64,000 bases of DNA from Rhopalosiphum padi. Taxonomy: Eukaryota > Arthropoda > Insecta > Hemiptera > Aphididae. Made by a program: the position numbers and the translations under genes. The notes under the pieces were generated by a model. That model was not told the origin of the DNA. It searched no databases and saw only the letters and a program-made list of their open reading frames with translations. Shown here in pieces: positions 52,501 through 61,500 of this stretch. The first letter of the stretch is position 1. Each line of letters starts with the position of its first letter. The stretch covers positions 62,843,858 to 62,907,857 of the forward strand of contig NC_083598.1 in the NCBI RefSeq assembly GCF_020882245.1, given 5' to 3'.

Positions 52501-55500
52501 ACATATCTATACTTGTGTAGTTAATCGATGTCTGCTATAATATAATAAAAGTTGTAGTGATTAACGTTTTTAAGTACAAAATTACAAATCTATCAAATTT
52601 CTGAATTTTGAATACCTGAATTTGTTTTTTTCTTTCATGTCCTCTCTCCTAGGCGTAAAAACGTGTTAGTTCCAATTTCTATTTCTGCTCAAAACATCGA
52701 AGACCGTTTAAATACTATACTAACTATACCATACGTTTGTACGATACTATTATGATGAATTTTCGCTATTATAACGAACGCGACGTGTGAATAATACTTT
52801 CGAAATTCAATCTCGTTTTGGCGGGATACACATGCAGGACGAAAAATACCTGTTCCAAAAACAAACAAGTTGAACCGACTTTACATTTATTATCTTCACT
52901 AGATCAATCAGTATACATTTGGCACAGAACACGTCTACATTTCTATGTTCCGCGTGTATTAGATAGAGACAGAAAGAGTCGGTATCAAATCCCCTCAAAC
53001 AAACTTGTTTGTTGTTGTATAATAGTGTCCTATACATTCAATGTTTTATAACTTACAATATTAAACCACGACTGCCAATGACCGTTTGCTAAATATATGA
53101 ACAATTTAAATTTGGTTTATTTCATGGAAATTATATAACGTATAATATACCTAATACCGGTCTAAACAAACTGATTTGTGACGTAGAAAAAAAATCTTGA
53201 TCCTTGCTTCCAACGCGTAATGGATTTTAGCTAAATTTCTCGTAAAATCGCCTAATTTATCGAATAAAAATAAATGTATAATCTACGATATTGATAAATA
53301 TAAGTCTCTATAAGTATTGAAAGACAGAGTTTATGGTTTACGGGTGAATTCCAATTTTTATGCGGTGAAACATGTTGTATGATCAACATTCAGAGTTTTT
53401 AAGCTGTTCCCCGCAGACAGGTACATGCAGTTCTGCTTGAAAGTACTGCAGTTTCATATATACAGTCAAATCGTTTATAGTTGGGAATCATCGGGCGAAG
53501 ATCTATCTGTCCCCATTATCCGATCGTCCCAATAAACCTATTACTATAAAACATTTTTTTCGGGACTGCTTATTTGTCGGTTGTCCTCATTATGCGATGT
53601 CCCAATATTAAGCGGATCGATTCTGCTGTATACTTATACATCTTTAACAACACATATAATAAAGAATATGTGACTGCCGAGGACCACCCTTCGGTGGAAT
53701 TAAATGAATTCATTACCGTTTTCTTTCCTATCGACACGTCAAAGCTGCACCTCACACAAATCACAGTATTGTATTATTATATTGCATATTATAATGTATG
53801 TTAATTGTCACTGATAGCGTTCGACCGCGGTGGTTTCGACCTCCTACCGATGATCAATAGGATCAAATAATATGTTTTATTTGAAATATTTCATTGTGTG
53901 CAATACAATTAATAACCAACTCCGATGACCATGAAACTTGAAGTGCCGTGAATCCACACCCCATTTCGGGCGTTTTCTGAGTTTCCTCTTACTATACGGT
54001 TCCTAGTTCCGATAATTCGCAATCGATCTCGCAAATTAAAAATTTACCAACAATTTTTCACGACTTTTCTATGCAAAATTAATCACTATAAATCGTACTC
54101 AGTTCATTTTCCTAATTAGAACAATTTAAACCTGTCTTCTATTTGTAGGTAAGGTTTTATACTCATAGTTAATGAATGAAATCCATCTCGTTTCAACTTG
54201 CAAGCTATACCCTTTGTAACATACTTCTTGTTTATATAGACTTATTTCGTTTTACACATTCATATTAGCATGATAATTACTGTGGTCGATAAATATTCAA
54301 GTTTCAGGAAAACATATACTTTTTCATTTTGTTTCTATATAATACCTATTACCTACTTTTGTAAATTTATTTTTAAAGGATTTTCAAATTATCAAATTCT
54401 TTAATAACAATAATTACATAATAAATAATATATAATATTATACAGGGTGTAATAGAAAGATATTAATATTTTTTAATTCAAAAATATGATTATAATACAA
54501 AAAAAAACTATACCTATAAACAGATGTTATTATTATAGTTATTACTTATTATTTAGTATTGCACATGTCAGCTATTTCGGTTACACCCTAAGTATGGGAA
54601 TTTTTTCAGAGGAATAAATTTTACAATTAGCTTTTAGTACTAATACCTATATTTGTCCTGACCAAAAACAGCTTATAATAGTATAATAATAGACATTTAT
54701 GATTTTCTTTTTTTTCGCTTACTAATAGCGGTAGACACTGTTATTTGTGTTTGGATAGTTAGTTGTATGTATAACTTATCCAACTCCATATAGTTGTATG
54801 CATACAATAAGCGACGGGGACTTTTTATAGCCATTGCTCGGACTAACCTCGAGGCGTTTTCGCGGCCTATTTAAAATGATTTGAAGTTTGAACTATGAAC
54901 GCCGTACCTACCATAAATTAAACACATATTGTAGAAATCACGAAGACGTCCATTATAACAACATAGACACGATTTTAGTGTTGTGGGAGGAGAAGACAAA
55001 GCCTGTTTTGTATATTCTATCTTGTCTTCTATTTATTTTATTATTGTTCCGTTTTACTGCACAGTGCGCACAATTACAGTAGATTAAATATAAATACAAC
55101 GAAACGTATAACGACATATTGCTGTAAATTATAATTATTTTTCGAAACTCGGAACCATAGTAAAGGTTAGTGGTTACCAGGTAAACCTCTGCGTAAATTA
55201 TAAATCATAATATAGTTTATGTAGATACTATAAACATAAAGTTCGGCATATTATAATTATATTCTGTGATAAACGTCAAAGTTACTTAGTCATCACAGCA
55301 TTAATAAGTTGTTTAAAATACATTTTTTTATCCGATGATTTCCCAGGTACGATAAGAAAATCGTATAAATTGAACTCTTAAATATTATGAATAAGTAAAT
55401 TATTTTTATATTTGGCCGATGATAACTGTACTCACATAGTCACATGTATAAAGATAAAATACGAGGTGTCGAGGTACCGATATATTTTTGTGTTAATTAT

Positions 55501-58500
55501 TATTAGCCAAGTCAAGTCGAGTTAAAGGAGTTTGCGCATTATTTGATTATTATTTATATAAACCATTAAAATCCCTTTATAGATAGTAGTAATTATTATT
55601 TCTGGTTGTGGAGGGAGACGACTCGTACACGTCACTTGAAGGACGACGCGTGATATACACAACCGGACCGGACGGCGAAACCGATTTCAGTCGTTAGCAG
55701 TCCGGCTGACCGTTCGTTTCTCCACGCCCTCTTCAGTTTTTGTCGTGTCTCGTGTTTGTGTCAATTATCTGATCATTATATTATATACTGTGCGCCCTAC
55801 GTATAAAGTAATTCAGTGTGTAGGAAAAAATGCCACTCCACCGTACTGACTCTAAAAGGTTTATATACATAACATATTTTATTTTTAAGATTAATAACTT
55901 CCTCGCAAGAGAGGGGATATACAATAATATATGTGCAATATACACGTTAAACACATTCTGTGCTCGTCACTTTAACTAAGATACATCATTATAATGCACA
56001 AATTCGGTGTATATATGTATGCATATAATTATATTAACATAGTAGGTTTACCGTTACGAGATAATTTGTATTTTGTATATTAATATTGTATATTTTAATG
56101 ACGGTGACTGGCGAGCTACATGAGCATTCAGTGGTACACGTAACACGTGATTCGGATGACTTGTCCGGTTTTGTTGCAGAAGTCTGGTTAGGCTGGGTCT
56201 CTGTCAAATCCCTTCTGTGCTCGCATTACATATACATAGTTTTTAATTGTACTTACTAGTACAACTTATATTTATGCAAATTTCGTTGTTTTTCGTTTAC
56301 CTATCTATTTATATAGTCATCAAACAATGGTATTTACAAAAAAATGTATCATTGTTTAGGACGAATTAAATTAGTATATAATATGAAGTATATTATTTCC
56401 TGACTTCCTAAACATCACCCATCCCCTTATTTATTTAAGTACGACAATTTGATTGCTCGATTGTTTGTTTATTTGTTCGTTTGTTCATTCGAGTATTTAA
56501 TAAGTATATAATATATGTATAATAATAATAATAATAATAACGATAATTGTGTGTTTGTTTTTTGCAGTACACGTGATGCTACGTATAATGAAGAAGAGGG
56601 CAGCGTACGGATGTTCCTCCGCGGACGTCCCATCAACCTGTACGCACCGACTGCTGAGATCGCGACCTACGACATCACCAAAGTGGCCACCGCTCCTTCG
56701 TCCAAGTTAAAACTCGATTGGGTGTATCCTTTTTTGCTGAATTAGATTAGCTTATAAATAATGTACAAAAGAATTATATGTATTATAATACGTATAATAT
56801 AGGTATTGGAAAACTATTTTTTTTTATGTATAGGTAATATACAAATATTAAATAGATAGTTATGATGCTACATTTTATCAAATTTATTTATGGTTTTAAA
56901 CGACGATTTAATATTTTGAAACAAACATTTTTTCAGAGAATTTCGATTAACCTTTATTACCTAAATATATATTATTGTAATATGATGTTTTTTTTGTGAG
57001 ACTTTGGTAGACAAAATATAGGTATTCCTTGATTTTTCTGCTAATTACGATCCTAATTACCTAGATATTTGCAATATTGAGTTTATCGTGTTAGAATTAT
57101 ACTAATCCGTGTGCAATTAACCTGCAGTTATAATTACTTCAAACAAAATTACACCGTTTTCTATTTCAAACGTTCATTACTTTTAATAGTTAATAATGAC
57201 ACGTTGTGCCGTTGGTATTATAATCGTCATACATTTTTGCGCTGTAAATTAAAAGATAATAAGTATATTAATTTACTTATTCACGAAATACGGTATGTTT
57301 ATGCATATACTTATCCAACTACAATTTTGAACTCTGTACAAATAAATACAATAAAATACGTTTGCGTTCTAAAAATCATTTAAAATATGCCAACAAATAA
57401 TCATTATTTTATCTTTATTACATCAATTTTGTTTGTTTATAGTAAATCAACACATATTAAATTGCACCGTCATTAATCATTCGTTAATTATTGATAAAAT
57501 ATTAAAGTCCATTTGAGATAACTGTTATTCTATAGACAAGATAATGATAACTCAGCATTATTGCTCTAAAAAAATAATACAAAATATTTATGAAATTTTA
57601 TAAAAAATAGTTAACAATTTAAATTTAAAAAAAAATAAAAATGTCATTTGTATGTTTTGGTAATAGAAAAACAATATAAAAATTAAATAAATAATATAGC
57701 TTTTTAATTAAAAAAAAAATATAGAGACGATAAAAATAGCGATTTTAAAATGAAATTATCTGTTGGTAAACACTGATCACTATGTGTTTCTATAATATCG
57801 GGGGTATTCTACCTCTAATTCCGGCAAAAAAAGAAATGTCTGTAAAAAATCCTTTTTTTTTTTTATAATTAAGCACTTAACATTTTAGTACTATTATTTT
57901 TTTAAATAAAAGAATCTTTAAAAGAATAATACAAATTTATATAATATACATTCTTTAAATATAATAAGTAATTCAGTTTAGTTTACGAGTTACGAGTAGT
58001 ATATACTATATATAGCATTGTTAAATAAAAATAATTATTATAAATTTGGTCCATGAAGAGTGTAATGTACAAATACTTTACGATTTATACTAAATATATT
58101 ATTTAACTTAAAATAAATTAAATACTCGATAAATTAATGGTTTAAGACTTCGTGGTAGGTACTTATTAATCCTGCAACAAAAATATTCGATTTTCCATTA
58201 AATTCAAAATTTTTACCTATTGCAGGGGGTTCCAATTTTGGTAACACATTCAAAGGAATAAATAACTGGTGTTAACCATTAATAATCATCAAGCTAAAAT
58301 ACATTTATGTACCCGAGCACCGTATTATTATTACCTTTTCGAAAAATACTGTATAATTAATAATTTAGGACAGTGAGTTTATGTGCTTTTACTGTTGGTA
58401 TATTAAATATTACAAAGATTTTCATATTAAATTATTAAATACCAAAAAACTATGAAAATGTACTAGTAATTATTACGTGCATTTGACTGAGAATATAACT

Positions 58501-61500
58501 GCTGTTTTCCTTAATCGTTCAACTCTACAGTTATGGGTATAGAGGAAAAGACTGCCGTTCCAACTTATACTTGTTGCCTACCGGTGAAATGGTATACTTC
58601 GTAGCCTCCGTTGCTGTACTGTACAACGTCGAAGAACAAAGCCAGAGACATTATTTGGGACACACTGACGATATCAAATGGTAATACCACGGTGGTTTGC
58701 AGTTCTTCTTTACTGACCATAAATTATTTACCGGGGGCGGTGGTTAAGGTTTTCGTGCACGCGATGCATCGGTTTCAAAGGGTTGCAAAATAGATTTCTG
58801 TTTTAGAAAAAAAATAATTTGTATCCTTTTCGTTTTGTTCAATTTGTGGAAATAGTTGAAAAAAAAACATTTCAAACGAAATACAAGACTATATTTTATT
58901 GAACTTTTTTTTAATACGAACTAAAATATATTTGTTATGCTATAATAAAAGAATAATTTTATAATGTGTAGGTATTCAAATATTTTCCCTTTTTTGTTCT
59001 ATTTTCAGTACAATATTCTTGTTTTTTCTTACAATATCGGTCTTATTTTATTTTCCGTTGATTCATAAATACAATTTTATGTCTTATCAGCTTCTTATTT
59101 CTGTTTTTTTGGTCGTATTACAGACTATAGTCGATAGTATTATTTAATACACCCTGAATTCATCTCGTGACTCGCGATGTTATAAGTAGATAGTAACTTA
59201 AATTTTGTTTTGATTTATTTTCCAGCTTGGCCATTCACCCCAACAAGCTGTTAGTGGCTACTGGTCAGACTGCCGGACACGATAATCATGAAGGAAAAGT
59301 AAGATTTTGCGATTCTAGCGTAAACATTATTAAACACATTTTTTCTTTTCAATCGTTTTAGCCTCATATTCGAGTGTGGAATTCAGTCAGTTTAGCGACG
59401 GTGGTCGTGTTGGGATTGGGAGAATTTGAACGGTCTATCAGCTGTCTGTCGTTTTCCAAAGCGGTAAGTCAACTCGAGATTTTCACAAGTTGTCATCTGT
59501 CCGACGACATTTTATTTAATTTAGTTTCGTTTATTATTATCTTTTAAACGCGCAATTTGTTTTTGTTTTTAACAGGATGGTGGAAGCCTTTTGTGCGCCA
59601 TCGACGAGGGAAACGATCACAACATATCCGTGTGGGACTGGCAGAAGAACGAAAAGGGTCACAAGATCACGGAGACCAAGGTCAGTCGAATTATAAATTA
59701 ATTACAATAAATATTAATTATGATTATCCGACCTTGCGGCTGATCGCCGCTTTTACCGCCGACTACCTTTCTTATTTATTCTTCTCGTCTTAATGACGAT
59801 TCGCTTCCTTTCAATTTTCCTGCATCATATATATTATATATAGTTACTCGCCACCTTTACTTACTCTCGTGCAGGTACCAATCCGGTCTAGTGCACAAAA
59901 TATCGTCGTCCTCGATATCGTATACTATCAATGATTTGGTCCTCCGCAATCATCTATTACCGTTGAATTATAATAATAATAATAATAATAACAATAATAT
60001 TTGTAATTATTTATCGGATTTATAGTGTTCTATGGACACTGTTGTGGCTGCGGAATTCCACCCACTGGAACGCAACCAAATCGTCACTTGCGGCAAGGGC
60101 CACATCAGTTTCTGGACACTGGACGCCGGCGGTACCCTGTACAAGCGCAACGGTATATTCGAGACTACCCGCGATCGTCCCAAGTACGTGACGTGCTTGG
60201 CGTTCACGCAGAACGGAGACGTCTTGTCCGGAGACTCAAACGGATCCGTTGTCATATGGGGACGTGGTGAGTACTTATACTTTTATCAAATTATAGACAT
60301 GTGTGTACATATTAAATAGATAATTTAGACCTAATGGAGATTCTCGTATGACGCAGTGGCAGTGATGTGGTACCTGGTATTATCTATATAATTTTAAACT
60401 TAAATAACAAACAACCTTTGATTTATATTTAATAATTTTGAGTGTATAGGCTGTATATTGGATGATGGGCCACAGAATTTTACCGTTTTTTCGTTACAGA
60501 TCTCTTAAGTGTATTCAGCGGTTAAATTAAAATCTAACAATTATGCTTCACTATAATATGTCGTACGCCGTACGGGCGAAAATGCTTTAAACAGTTTAAA
60601 CATTAAAAATATCCATAAAATGTTCTACATTTTTAGACGGATAATTTTTATAAGTGTGCATAACCTTTGAAATTATATTACCAGCAATTTATTTTGTGGA
60701 CATTTCAATTTTTATATCCTCTATGTACCTAATACCTAGTTCAATAGTTGTTATTCATTGGGAGTTCTCGTAGAATAATTTTTAAAGATACGTTTTTAAT
60801 AATTTTTGATTCTTAATAACTTCACAAATATGTACAAAAAAAATACTAATTTTTTAATGTGTAAAGCTTATGATTTTTAATAATGTTTAAAAGTTATTTT
60901 TGTATGCGGTGGGAGGGGAAGGGATACATAGACAAATGGACCAAGATGGACTAGATGAAGGATATATTACTTGCTCATGTGCTAGACGCTAGTACTCCTT
61001 ATTTGGTGCCTTGGTGGTTAATATTTTTAACTTGTTTTTGTTGATTTTACCCACCAAAGTTTCGTATATATTATAACTAATTTAGTTTCTAATCTTATAG
61101 GCACAAATAATATCATAAAAGTCGCACGAAATGTACACGAAGGATCAGTGTTTTCCATCTGTGTGTTGAAAGAGGGCAGCATTATTACTGGAGGTGGTAA
61201 AGACGGTAAACTGATCCAGTTTGACACTTCGATGCATCCCACTGGATATGAAGCACAAGTAAGCTATTATTGTTATTATAATAGTAATTATAATTGTAAA
61301 ACTATTCACAATAAATAATAACTTAATAAATATATCCAGATATACCCTTCTTCCTTTGTGAACATGTTTAATCCATGATTTATGAATAAATTAATATTGT
61401 TAAGCTATCAAAATAATTTATAATCTAATTTCTCAAATACATTGTGAACTAAAAATAAATTAAACAAGTTTTTTTGTTTAAAGAACTTGATTATAATTTA

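Noticed and set aside
53574..53804. 76-residue plus-strand frame
   Set aside because: Begins at TTG inside the pogo-like MITE and lies opposite another frame; no motif.
54888..55082. 64-residue frame with hydrophobic C-terminal segment
   Set aside because: Starts at TTG, has no ATG or splice support and no recognisable family; hydrophobic runs are frequent in AT-rich DNA.
58611..58793. 60-residue plus-strand frame over the EML exon at 58531
   Set aside because: It is an out-of-frame shadow of the exon (CTG start) and runs into the intron.
59875..59945. Possible extra EML exon after CTCTCGTGCAG in the intron 59681-60025
   Set aside because: In the required phase 0 it meets TGA before any good donor, and the flanking exons already join perfectly to the family pattern.
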